Source: QALR01 sp964466625 (lineage in GTDB: Bacteria; Bacillota; Clostridia; Oscillospirales; CAG-272). From it: a stretch of DNA of 6,208 nt. The stretch is from assembly GCA_964466625.1 (NCBI GenBank), contig CAYXQF010000102.1:1-6208 (forward strand). Direction: 5' to 3'. The position numbers and the translations under genes were made by a program. Below, piece after piece: positions 1-6,110 of the stretch (the first letter of the stretch is position 1; each line of letters starts with the position of its first letter). The notes beneath the pieces were generated by a model that worked only from the letters and a program-made list of their open reading frames with translations, was not told the origin of the DNA and searched no databases.

Positions 1-54
1 GAGTCCATAGAAATTCCACTTCCTTTCAGAAACTGTTTTACGAGCACCCGCCAT
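1..54 (-). CDS. Start of a fourth operon gene, cut by the window edge; possibly a transport permease
   Basis: Reading leftward from an ATG at 54, all 18 codons to the window edge are open and give MAGARKTVSERKWNFYGL. A short Shine-Dalgarno match (GGAG, 58-61) lies only 3 nt before the ATG, which is tight. The start lies 37 bp after the nanA stop, the same gap as between the other genes of this operon, which supports it as a real gene in the same transcript. A short basic N-terminus turning aromatic and hydrophobic resembles the start of sugar ABC-transporter inner-membrane permeases of the MalF/UgpA type. That would fit a sugar-import operon, but 18 residues cannot establish it. A competing ATG at 8 in another frame, behind AAAGGAAG, cannot be excluded. 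Confidence 0.4.
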   Translation of the reverse strand, partial: MAGARKTVSERKWNFYGL

Positions 55-91
55 TTGCTCCGATTTTTATTTTCATAAATGGAAATAATTA

Positions 92-973
92 TCAAATCTC
101 AAGCCCTGCTTCGATGAGCTCATTCATGATCTGTTTTCTCTGCTCTGCGGTATACGTTGTCATCGGGAAAGAAGCGTTGCCAACTTCAATGCCCTTTTCT
201 TCCAAAACGAGCTTGCACACAGGGATCACAGAATATTTAAGAATTACATTGATAATCTTGTCCGCTTTTTTCTGTGCTTCTTGTGCGCTTGTCATATCGC
301 CTGCGATAAAGGAATCGTAAACCTTGCGAATGGTAGGATACATGATATTATAAGTGGAACCAATACCGCCGTCAGCACCTGCGGAAAGACCGCATACGAG
401 CATTTCGTCGGGACCGTTGAAAATGTTTGCATCAGGGCATCTTTCGCGAAGCTTGATCAATTCATAATAATCGGAGGACGTCCATTTAACACCCGTGATA
501 TTATCAATCTCGAAAAGACGACAGAAAAGATCGGTGCTGATGTTCACACCTGCTGCCGCAGTGTAATAGATAATAAGCGGAATATTCACGCTCTCTGCGA
601 TCGCTTTATAATAATTGTAAATATCATTTTCGTCATATTTGAAATAAATGGGTGCAATAGAAGAGATTGCATCTGCACCTGCTGCTTCTGCATGCTTGGC
701 AAGCTCAATGGTGTTGCGGAAATTGATATCGGTGATATGAACAATTTTCGCTTTGTCTGCACCAATGAATTCAATAGACTTTTCGTAAAGCTTTTTTCTT
801 TCGGGAACATCGAGAAGAAGACCCTCCCCGGTAGCACCGCCAATATAAAAACCGTTAGCGCCCTGATTCATTTCGTACTGAAGGAGATTTTCCAATGCGG
901 AAACGTTCAATTTTTCATCTTTAGTAAGAGGCGTTACCAGCGCAGGGTATACACCTGTGAATTTCGTTGTCAT
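92..973 (-). CDS. nanA: N-acetylneuraminate lyase (sialic acid aldolase)
   Basis: A 293-residue class I aldolase of the DapA/NAL superfamily, the usual length for NanA. It should cleave N-acetylneuraminate to N-acetylmannosamine and pyruvate in the cytoplasm, the first step of sialic acid catabolism. Visible marks are GGATGE (45-50, pyruvate carboxylate loop), Tyr110 in APIYF, Tyr136 in PLIIYY, the Schiff-base Lys163 in GVKWTSSD, NGPDE (186-190), and GADGGIGSTYN (199-209), which is nearly identical to the NanA signature and argues against DapA. Position 47 is alanine where E. coli NanA has the active-site serine. The start at 973 is chosen because homology begins at MTTKFTGVYPAL and an AAAGGGA ribosome site lies just upstream. 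The frame is open 44 codons further, but that part overlaps the preceding gene and is not family-like. It is third in the operon. Confidence 0.93.
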   Translation of the reverse strand: MTTKFTGVYPALVTPLTKDEKLNVSALENLLQYEMNQGANGFYIGGATGEGLLLDVPERKKLYEKSIEFIGADKAKIVHITDINFRNTIELAKHAEAAGADAISSIAPIYFKYDENDIYNYYKAIAESVNIPLIIYYTAAAGVNISTDLFCRLFEIDNITGVKWTSSDYYELIKLRERCPDANIFNGPDEMLVCGLSAGADGGIGSTYNIMYPTIRKVYDSFIAGDMTSAQEAQKKADKIINVILKYSVIPVCKLVLEEKGIEVGNASFPMTTYTAEQRKQIMNELIEAGLEI

Positions 974-979
974 AATATT

Positions 980-989
980 TCCCTTTCTT
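980..989 (-). promoter_or_regulatory. Ribosome binding site fixing the nanA start
   Basis: On the minus strand AAGAAAGGGA ends 6 nt before the ATG at 973. It supports this start over the in-frame codons further upstream, which lie inside the end of the preceding gene and have no comparable site. Confidence 0.6.
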
Positions 990-1010
990 GAGATTCTCTT
1001 TATCATATTT

Positions 1011-2081
1011 TTATTTTTCAAAAGTCCAGATCGTCTGCATAATGACCGCAGGCGCATCAATATGTTCTTTTGCATAGAAAACCGTGAGAATATCACCGTT
1101 ATCAAGTTCTACAGAAGCCGGATAGCCGAGATCGTGATTAACACCTTTCACAAAGATTTCGTGATCGATAGACCAAGTTTCTCCATTGTCGGTGCTATAC
1201 ATCATTCTGATACCGTAGGGTTCTTCGCGATGACCGTAAGCGGAAATGATCGTGCCATCTGAAAGCTTCAAAAGATGGGCAGGAGCACCGCCCTTATCTC
1301 CGAGAATCTGGTGCGGTTTTGTGAATGTCTTAGCGCCATCATACGATTCCGCTTGGTAGATCGTAAAAATTCCTCTGTTGTGCACACGGATATGAACGAT
1401 GATCTTTCCGTTTTCAAGCACAAGGGTGTGCGGCTCACAGCAAAGAAGATCCGGATCGATGTTTTCTATTTTTCCGAGATATTCATAAGTACCATCGGGA
1501 AAAACCTTATAAGATTTGATGCAATCATCTTCCATGATCTTATTGTGTTTGGAGAATGTGCGTCCAATGTAAAGAATCGAACCGTCTTCCATCAAAACAG
1601 GACCATGAGGACAAGTCACGGGAATACGTTTGATCTCACTGAACGTTTTTGTTCCGTCATTACTGATCACAAAAGTAGAACCGAGATATTTTTCTTCTGC
1701 TTCTTCTGCGTCCAAAACGTCGAGATAGCCTGCGATGTAGGGATTTTTGTTGGCTGAATTCCAATTTAACTGCGCTTGCTTGGTGTTGTTAAAACTTGTA
1801 ATCATCACGCTATTCTCACCGAAGGGCAAAATTCCGGCATCGCGGTCATCAAGAGGGGTGTCCATGACAATGCTCGGGCGCGTCCATGTTTTGCCGTTAT
1901 CGTCACTATAACAAATGATAACTTTCCCAAAAGGACAAATATGTCCTCTGCGAAATCCGGAAGCAACCATCGCAAGTCTGCCGTCCTGCAAACGCCCAAC
2001 GGTAGGCCAACCGAAATATGCATGGTTGGGATTTGTCGGATTGGAACAGATCACTTTTGTTTCTTTCACAGTAATTTTCAT
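1011..2081 (-). CDS. Sialidase/BNR-type beta-propeller protein, cytoplasmic, probable glycoside hydrolase
   Basis: A 356-residue protein with four Asp-box (BNR) repeats of the form S-x-D-x-G-x-T-W/F: 59-66 (SDDNGKTW), 140-147 (SNDGTKTF), 246-253 (SYDGAKTF) and 296-303 (STDNGETW). These mark the six-bladed propeller of sialidases and relatives. The C-terminal GYPASVELDNGDILTVFY (319-336) resembles the sialidase segment carrying the nucleophilic tyrosine, so Tyr320 is a candidate. Glu216 (CCEPH), Arg232 and Arg285 or Arg292 are candidates for the remaining pocket. However, the FRIP box reads FGWP (23-26), losing the first triad arginine, and the acid/base aspartate position appears to be His47. 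It may therefore be a divergent sialidase or cleave another sugar. There is no signal peptide, so it should act inside the cell. The start at 2081 has a strong AAAGGAGA site. It lies between the GH2 gene and nanA with 37 bp on each side. Confidence 0.82.
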   Translation of the reverse strand: MKITVKETKVICSNPTNPNHAYFGWPTVGRLQDGRLAMVASGFRRGHICPFGKVIICYSDDNGKTWTRPSIVMDTPLDDRDAGILPFGENSVMITSFNNTKQAQLNWNSANKNPYIAGYLDVLDAEEAEEKYLGSTFVISNDGTKTFSEIKRIPVTCPHGPVLMEDGSILYIGRTFSKHNKIMEDDCIKSYKVFPDGTYEYLGKIENIDPDLLCCEPHTLVLENGKIIVHIRVHNRGIFTIYQAESYDGAKTFTKPHQILGDKGGAPAHLLKLSDGTIISAYGHREEPYGIRMMYSTDNGETWSIDHEIFVKGVNHDLGYPASVELDNGDILTVFYAKEHIDAPAVIMQTIWTFEK

Positions 2082-2088
2082 TGCAAAA

Positions 2089-2096
2089 TCTCCTTT
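2089..2096 (-). promoter_or_regulatory. Ribosome binding site of the propeller gene
   Basis: AAAGGAGA on the minus strand, 7 nt before the ATG at 2081. It is the best Shine-Dalgarno match within the leftward operon, so translation of this gene need not depend on coupling to the GH2 gene. Confidence 0.65.
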
Positions 2097-2118
2097 TTTG
2101 CATATATTTTTTCAAGGC

Positions 2119-4443
2119 TTAGCCATCAAAACCGTCTGCTTCCCACATACCGCTTTCCTGCATATAGCGGTAATATTCATCAAAACAGTAAGGCACAGGA
2201 GCGCTGACGTAATAATTTTTTCCGACAATACCGCTTGCTTTCCATTCCATCACATAAAAATGAAGCTTGTCTGTTTTTGCTTCGATGTCAAGAAGTGCTG
2301 TCGTTGTGTTTTGATCAAGAATCGCATCAGCGGAGGCGATCGTTTTATTTTCGGAAAGGTCTTTTACAGTATAAGTGATATTCACAGCGCTAAAATGCTC
2401 ATTGGCGCCGACAAGTGTCATTTTTCCGTTTTCAGGTTCACGGAACATCAGACAAATCGGCTGTTGCGAACGCTTGATGACGTAAAAGGCAAGCTTTCTT
2501 GCGAAATAATAATCGGTTACCGCATCAGAAAACTGCGGCCAACCATCAAGCAGATTCCACCAAATAATGCCTGTACGTTCCCATTTTGCACTGCGGAAAC
2601 GCTCGACAAAAAATTTCATTGCTTCTGCTTGCGAGGCTTGACTCATTTTTGCAAAACGTTCCAAAGAGTTCGGTTCTTCCCCGAAAAGAACCTTGATCTG
2701 GTTGGCCATCAGCGCTGTGCGAAATGCATAACGTGCATCTTCGCCAAGCTCCATGCAAGTGGCATGGACTTGCCATTCATCATTTCCCTGCCATGGCCAA
2801 AGTTTATCTTTGGAAATGAACTTTTTAAGGGAACTCGGCGCGGGACAACCGTGATAGCCGGTCTCACTTGCAAAGTTTGCTGTTGCTTTCGTATAAAAAT
2901 CGCTTTTGAAATAGTCGCGCGGTCCCCAAAGATGTTTTTCAGGTGTTTCGCCCGGTCTGCCACTTTCCCATGCCACATGATCAATATAAGGAGAGCTGGG
3001 GATATAAACACGATCGGGATCATGCTCATTGAGCACAAAGGGAATCACTTGTCGTGTGAGAATGTTACGATTCGGATCCACACCGAAAGGAGTCCAGGAT
3101 ACCGCTGCTTCATCACATTCGTTATCGCCCGCCCAAGCGGCAAGACAAGTGTGATTTCTATATTTCTTTACGACAGCCGTCACTTCTTTTTTCAGCGCAT
3201 CACAAAGATATTCATTCATCGGGTAGGTTGCGCAACCCATACCGAAATCTTGCCAAACAGCAATCCCGTTTTCATCACAAAAATCAAACATTTTTTCGTC
3301 TTCATAAACATTACCGCCCCAAAAACGAACCATATTACAGCCGGACTCCGTAAGAAGCGCAAGTGCTTTCGGCATTCTTTCGAGATCACGGGAATGAAGC
3401 GCATCAAGCGGCACCCAGTTTGTTCCGCGCACAAAAAGTTTTTCGCCGTTGATATAAAAACAAAAGTCACCGTTTTCTCCTGCAAGACTTGTGCGTTTCA
3501 ATTCAAACTTACGAATACCGAAACGGAATGTTACACGATCAAGAAGCGTATCCAAATGATAAAGCTCCACCGTCACGTCATAAAGATTTTGCTCACCCAT
3601 ATCTTTTGTCCACCAAAGCTTGGGCGCTTCTATATTCCAGTTTTCGACACCGGACGGATTCCAAAGCTTCGTGATGCGTTCAAAACGCGAATCGCCGCAA
3701 ACACCGACCGTTTTGATCGTATATTCATAAGAAAAATCGCCTTCGATTTTTGTATTATAATATAAGCGAAGACTGGCTTTTCTTTCTCTCACCTTCACGG
3801 AACGAAGATAGATTTCTTCGATCTTTTCCGCACGTCTTTTCACGAGATGGACAGACTTCCAAATGCCGCCCGAAAGGATTCTCGGCATGATATCCCAGCC
3901 AAAAGTATGCGCCGCTTTTCTCACGCAAAGGCTTTCCGCATTGTATTTCAAGTGTGTGATCACGCCTGCACCGATGGGGTGTTTTCTGGATTCTAAAAAC
4001 ACAGGCTTGATATGTATGACAAGGTCATTATTGCCCACGTGAAGATTTTCAGCAAAAATCGTATGGGCGATCAGCATATTATCCGTACTGCCGATGAGCG
4101 TGCCATTGAGATAAATATCTGCAAAAGTATCAATACCATCAAAAACAAGGTCGTATTCATCTGCATCATCAACAGAAAAAGTCTTTGTGTACCAAAGATG
4201 ATAATTTTCTCTTTTTTGTGCTTCCAACGGATTTTTTCCAAAAAAGATGTCATTGATCACACCGGCTCTCATAAGATCAAGTTCAAAATTACCCGGTACA
4301 ACTGCCGAAACCGCATCAAGACCGCTAAGTGCGAGCGATGCGGACGTAGTGTAGGTGACGTCTTTTTTTAGCTTGCGATGCTCCGCATAATACAGCGTGT
4401 AATCTCCGTCAAGGGAGATTTTTTGTTCGAATTCAGATTGCAT
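2119..4443 (-). CDS. Glycoside hydrolase family 2, beta-mannosidase-like, cytoplasmic
   Basis: A 774-residue enzyme with the full GH2 layout: sugar-binding jelly roll about 1-200 (PGNFELDLMRAG at 50-61, FGWDIMPRILSGGIW at 181-195), Ig-like domain about 205-310, TIM barrel about 320-660, and a C-terminal beta domain. Barrel motifs VRFWGGNVYEDEKMFDFCDE (372-391) and LLDGWPQFSDAVTDYY (631-646) are those of the beta-mannosidase branch. The likely acid/base is Glu442 in WAGDNE and the nucleophile Glu527 in ASETGY. It would release terminal beta-linked mannose, for example from the Man-GlcNAc core of N-glycans, but exo-beta-glucosaminidase or another GH2 activity is possible. No signal peptide is seen. 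The ATG at 4443 is preferred over an in-frame TTG at 4464 because AAAGGA lies 7 nt before it. It is the first gene of the operon, directly behind a strong promoter. Confidence 0.9.
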   Translation of the reverse strand: MQSEFEQKISLDGDYTLYYAEHRKLKKDVTYTTSASLALSGLDAVSAVVPGNFELDLMRAGVINDIFFGKNPLEAQKRENYHLWYTKTFSVDDADEYDLVFDGIDTFADIYLNGTLIGSTDNMLIAHTIFAENLHVGNNDLVIHIKPVFLESRKHPIGAGVITHLKYNAESLCVRKAAHTFGWDIMPRILSGGIWKSVHLVKRRAEKIEEIYLRSVKVRERKASLRLYYNTKIEGDFSYEYTIKTVGVCGDSRFERITKLWNPSGVENWNIEAPKLWWTKDMGEQNLYDVTVELYHLDTLLDRVTFRFGIRKFELKRTSLAGENGDFCFYINGEKLFVRGTNWVPLDALHSRDLERMPKALALLTESGCNMVRFWGGNVYEDEKMFDFCDENGIAVWQDFGMGCATYPMNEYLCDALKKEVTAVVKKYRNHTCLAAWAGDNECDEAAVSWTPFGVDPNRNILTRQVIPFVLNEHDPDRVYIPSSPYIDHVAWESGRPGETPEKHLWGPRDYFKSDFYTKATANFASETGYHGCPAPSSLKKFISKDKLWPWQGNDEWQVHATCMELGEDARYAFRTALMANQIKVLFGEEPNSLERFAKMSQASQAEAMKFFVERFRSAKWERTGIIWWNLLDGWPQFSDAVTDYYFARKLAFYVIKRSQQPICLMFREPENGKMTLVGANEHFSAVNITYTVKDLSENKTIASADAILDQNTTTALLDIEAKTDKLHFYVMEWKASGIVGKNYYVSAPVPYCFDEYYRYMQESGMWEADGFDG

Positions 4444-4450
4444 TAGTTCG

Positions 4451-4456
4451 TCCTTT
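4451..4456 (-). promoter_or_regulatory. Ribosome binding site fixing the GH2 start
   Basis: AAAGGA on the minus strand, 7 nt before the ATG at 4443. An in-frame TTG at 4464 lies upstream of this site and would place it inside the coding region, so the ATG is preferred. Confidence 0.65.
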
Positions 4457-4490
4457 CTCTTCAAAAAGGGAAAATATTTTTATTAAGGTC

Positions 4491-4519
4491 AGTATATCAC
4501 AACAAAATATCTTTTGCAA
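4491..4519 (-). promoter_or_regulatory. Sigma-A promoter of the leftward glycan operon
   Basis: On the minus strand TTGCAA (4519-4514), a 17-bp spacer and TATACT (4496-4491), with a TG at 4499-4498 forming an extended -10. Transcription should begin near 4484, leaving a leader of about 40 nt before the GH2 ATG. The match is close to consensus, so the operon is probably controlled by a repressor or activator whose gene is outside the window. No clear operator is recognised. Confidence 0.75.
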
Positions 4520-4646
4520 GTATATATTTATAGTTAAAAAACAACTGTAAGTAAAAAAGATATAAACTCAAAATGTCCGTTAAAATGGGAATAACTATGA
4601 TATAGACAAAAATAAAGCACTTTGAAAAAACAAACTCTTAAAGAAG

Positions 4647-4676
4647 AACCATCGGGGAATCTCCGATGGTTTTTCT
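4647..4676 (+). terminator. Rho-independent terminator, rightward, without an obvious gene
   Basis: AACCATCGGGG pairs with CTCCGATGGTT through an 11-bp stem with one G-U pair and a 3-nt loop, or a 9-bp stem with a 7-nt loop. It is followed by TTTTTCT on the plus strand. Read leftward, the tail is TTCTTCTTTAA, so it would work less well that way. It lies upstream of the rightward promoter and downstream of no plus-strand gene. It may stop stray transcription from the divergent promoter region, end a short unannotated RNA, or be a leftover. Confidence 0.65.
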
Positions 4677-4700
4677 CCTGCGATAAATTCATCAAAACAG

Positions 4701-4729
4701 TTGACAAACCTATAAAAAAGGGTTAAAAT
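4701..4729 (+). promoter_or_regulatory. Sigma-A promoter of the rightward esterase pair
   Basis: A perfect TTGACA (4701-4706), a 17-bp spacer, and TAAAAT (4724-4729). Transcription should start near 4736, giving a leader of about 30 nt before the ATG at 4766. The promoter lies just after the rightward terminator, so the pair should be transcribed independently of anything upstream. Confidence 0.8.
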
Positions 4730-4750
4730 GACAGCGTAAATTATTTTTCC

Positions 4751-4757
4751 AAGGAGG
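4751..4757 (+). promoter_or_regulatory. Ribosome binding site of the hydrolase gene
   Basis: AAGGAGG, a full Shine-Dalgarno match, 8 nt before the ATG at 4766. Together with the near-consensus promoter it suggests strong expression. Confidence 0.75.
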
Positions 4758-4765
4758 ATTTTCTC

Positions 4766-5512
4766 ATGGTTGATATTGACATCATGCTCAGAAAAACGCA
4801 CGCTTATCACGATGAAAAAAGCGGCGAGGAATATACTCTGCCTTACAGAGTCTATTATCCCACCGGCTATGACGTAACCGATCATAAAACATATCCCATC
4901 TTGTTCTTTCTTCACGGTCACGGCGAATGCGGAACGGATAATCGTTTGCAGATTCGTGTTCTTGAGAAAGAAAACCGTCTTTTGAATATGGTGATGGAGA
5001 AAGATGATTGTATTATCGTTGCTCCTCAGTGTCCCTGCAATCCCAAATACGAATGGGTTCCGCTCAATCACGCGTGGTTCACAGGTTCCCGTGAACTGAC
5101 GGAAGAACCGACCGTTGGTCTTGCGGCGGCAACATCGCTTTTAAAAGCTTTCCTTGCGGGCGGCAAAGTTGATCTGACTCGTGTATACGGTGCAGGCATT
5201 TCCATGGGTGGCTACGGTACATGGGAGCTGATCACAAGAAACGCAGAACTTTTCGCGGCAGCGATTCCCGTATGCGGTTCGGGCATTCCCTCTTTGGCAA
5301 GTCGTCTTGTGGACATTGCGATCTGGGCTTTCCACGGCGAAAAAGACAATACTGTCCCCGCACAAGGCTCCAGAGATATGGTTGAAGCCATCACAGCCGC
5401 CGGCGGAAAAAAGATCAAATACACCGAATTTCCCGGCGTATGGCACGATAGCTGGATTCCTGCTTACAAAACCGAAGGACTCGTTGATTGGCTTTTCGAA
5501 CAACATAAATAA
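4766..5512 (+). CDS. Alpha/beta-hydrolase, predicted cytosolic esterase or peptidase
   Basis: A 248-residue single-domain alpha/beta-hydrolase resembling the feruloyl-esterase/PHB-depolymerase/predicted-peptidase group. Visible catalytic parts are the oxyanion-hole strand ILFFLHGHGECG (45-56), nucleophile Ser146 in GISMGG, Asp194 in HGEKDNTVP, and His227 in GVWHDSW. The triad is complete, so the enzyme should be active. No signal peptide or membrane segment is present, so it should act in the cytoplasm. The substrate cannot be read from the sequence. Given the neighbouring sialic acid and mannoside genes, removing acyl groups from imported sugars is one possibility, but it is not a NanS-type (SGNH) sialate esterase and may be unrelated to the leftward operon. 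It is followed after 29 bp by the GyrI-like gene. The start is well fixed by AAGGAGG and the upstream promoter. Confidence 0.88.
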   Translation: MVDIDIMLRKTHAYHDEKSGEEYTLPYRVYYPTGYDVTDHKTYPILFFLHGHGECGTDNRLQIRVLEKENRLLNMVMEKDDCIIVAPQCPCNPKYEWVPLNHAWFTGSRELTEEPTVGLAAATSLLKAFLAGGKVDLTRVYGAGISMGGYGTWELITRNAELFAAAIPVCGSGIPSLASRLVDIAIWAFHGEKDNTVPAQGSRDMVEAITAAGGKKIKYTEFPGVWHDSWIPAYKTEGLVDWLFEQHK

Positions 5513-5531
5513 GGGGGCATGCCCCTTTTTT
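5511..5531 (+). terminator. Terminator-like intercistronic hairpin running into the next ribosome site
   Basis: It overlaps the hydrolase stop codon. AAGGGGG pairs with CCCCTTT around a CATG loop (7 bp with one G-U), and a run of six T at 5526-5531 follows. The T-run is directly joined to GGAGG at 5532, the next gene's ribosome site. It has the shape of a short intrinsic terminator or attenuator, which would reduce transcription of the second gene. The stem is short, so partial readthrough is likely. Confidence 0.55.
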
Positions 5532-5536
5532 GGAGG
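5532..5536 (+). promoter_or_regulatory. Ribosome binding site fixing the GyrI-like start
   Basis: GGAGG lies 5 nt before the ATG at 5542. An in-frame TTG at 5530 overlaps this site and has no ribosome site of its own, so ATG 5542 is chosen. Confidence 0.7.
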
Positions 5537-5541
5537 ATAAC

Positions 5542-6105
5542 ATGATCAATACACTGCACGCACATGAAACATTGATAAATACATGGAATTTTCATGGCAC
5601 AACTGTCGATTTAATGGAATGGAAGCCATCTGTTTGGTGTGGAAAAATTGGATATGCAACAAACAATACAGACGAACCCAATGTCGAAAAAATCGCACGC
5701 GATGCCATGAATATCTTTCCGAAGCATGAACCGAATATGCGTGAACAAAACTGGGAAGTTTGCATCAGTATCAACTATCTTTCTAATGAGCGTCCAAATG
5801 GTGTGATGTTCGGTTTTCGTGTGGATACTGAAATCCAACCGAATAGTTATGATGTAATAAATGTCCCTTCTGCCCTCTATATGCGCATAAAAATTTGCGA
5901 AGAAACGTTTGATGCGCTCGGTGTTGCTCCTTGGCAAGGCGGAATCCCGCCCTTTGCATGGATCGGAGAACGCATTGCGCCCACGCTTGGTTATCGGTAT
6001 GGTGACGATACGCTTCCGATTTTTGAATATTACGGCATGAACCCTGAAAATAACACGCCGGAGATCTGCCATCTTTATGTTCCCGTAAAAAAGAACAGCC
6101 TTTGA
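5542..6105 (+). CDS. Stand-alone GyrI-like effector-binding domain protein
   Basis: A 187-residue protein that appears to be a single GyrI-like (AraC-type effector-binding) domain, the fold of SbmC/GyrI and of the ligand domains of Rob and BmrR. The two pseudo-repeats can be followed. The first runs from KIGYATNN (35-42) through a helix (47-60) to WEVCISINYL and GVMFGFRVDTE (71-97). The second starts at YDVINVPSALYMRIKI (103-118), passes through the W139-I148 helix region, and ends in LPIFEYYGM (158-166) and ICHLYVPVKK (175-184), the typical 'FE.Y ... IPV' close. There is no helix-turn-helix, so it should not bind DNA alone. Relatives bind or hydrolyse small hydrophobic molecules or act as sensors. 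Identification is by pattern only. It shares the hydrolase promoter but sits behind an attenuator-like hairpin. Its ligand is unknown. Confidence 0.75.
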   Translation: MINTLHAHETLINTWNFHGTTVDLMEWKPSVWCGKIGYATNNTDEPNVEKIARDAMNIFPKHEPNMREQNWEVCISINYLSNERPNGVMFGFRVDTEIQPNSYDVINVPSALYMRIKICEETFDALGVAPWQGGIPPFAWIGERIAPTLGYRYGDDTLPIFEYYGMNPENNTPEICHLYVPVKKNSL

Positions 6106-6110
6106 TCTTG

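Larger units (their letters stand above)
4444..4765. other. Divergent control region between the two operons
   Basis: This 322-bp AT-rich stretch separates the leftward glycan operon from the rightward esterase pair. It contains a promoter for each direction, listed separately, an orphan rightward terminator, and both ribosome binding sites. The roughly 120 bp between the leftward promoter and the terminator hold no convincing gene, riboswitch or clear operator. Weak repeats here are the 12-bp-spaced CATTTT copies (minus strand, 4570-4587) and the 9-mer GTTAAAATG, found at 4579-4587 and again over the -10 of the rightward promoter at 4722-4730. Confidence 0.7.

Noticed and set aside
38..76. 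A 12-codon minus-strand frame between nanA and the leftmost gene
   Set aside because: It has no ribosome site and overlaps the better-supported start at 54.
281..991. A 236-codon open frame antisense to nanA
   Set aside because: Same register effect from codon bias; the sense strand carries a clear aldolase.
974..1105. N-terminal extension of NanA by 44 codons
   Set aside because: It overlaps the end of the propeller gene, is basic and unlike the family, and a ribosome site precedes the internal ATG where homology starts.
1915..3765. A 616-codon open frame antisense to the GH2 gene
   Set aside because: Over the GH2 gene it is in exact codon register with the sense strand. It stays open because that gene avoids TTA, CTA and TCA codons. 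It has no ribosome site, no family resemblance, and the GH2 motifs on the other strand are unmistakable.
4573..4605. An 11-codon plus-strand frame (ATG to TAG) before the orphan terminator, as a possible leader peptide
   Set aside because: There is no Shine-Dalgarno site and no good promoter in front, and chance frames of this size are common in AT-rich DNA.
4729..4742. A CcpA cre-like site just after the rightward -10
   Set aside because: Only the first part and the central CG match the consensus; at least four fixed positions differ.
4595..5071. A 158-codon minus-strand frame across the promoter region and hydrolase start
   Set aside because: It crosses the rightward promoter, the terminator and the start of a clear alpha/beta-hydrolase, and lacks a recognisable family.
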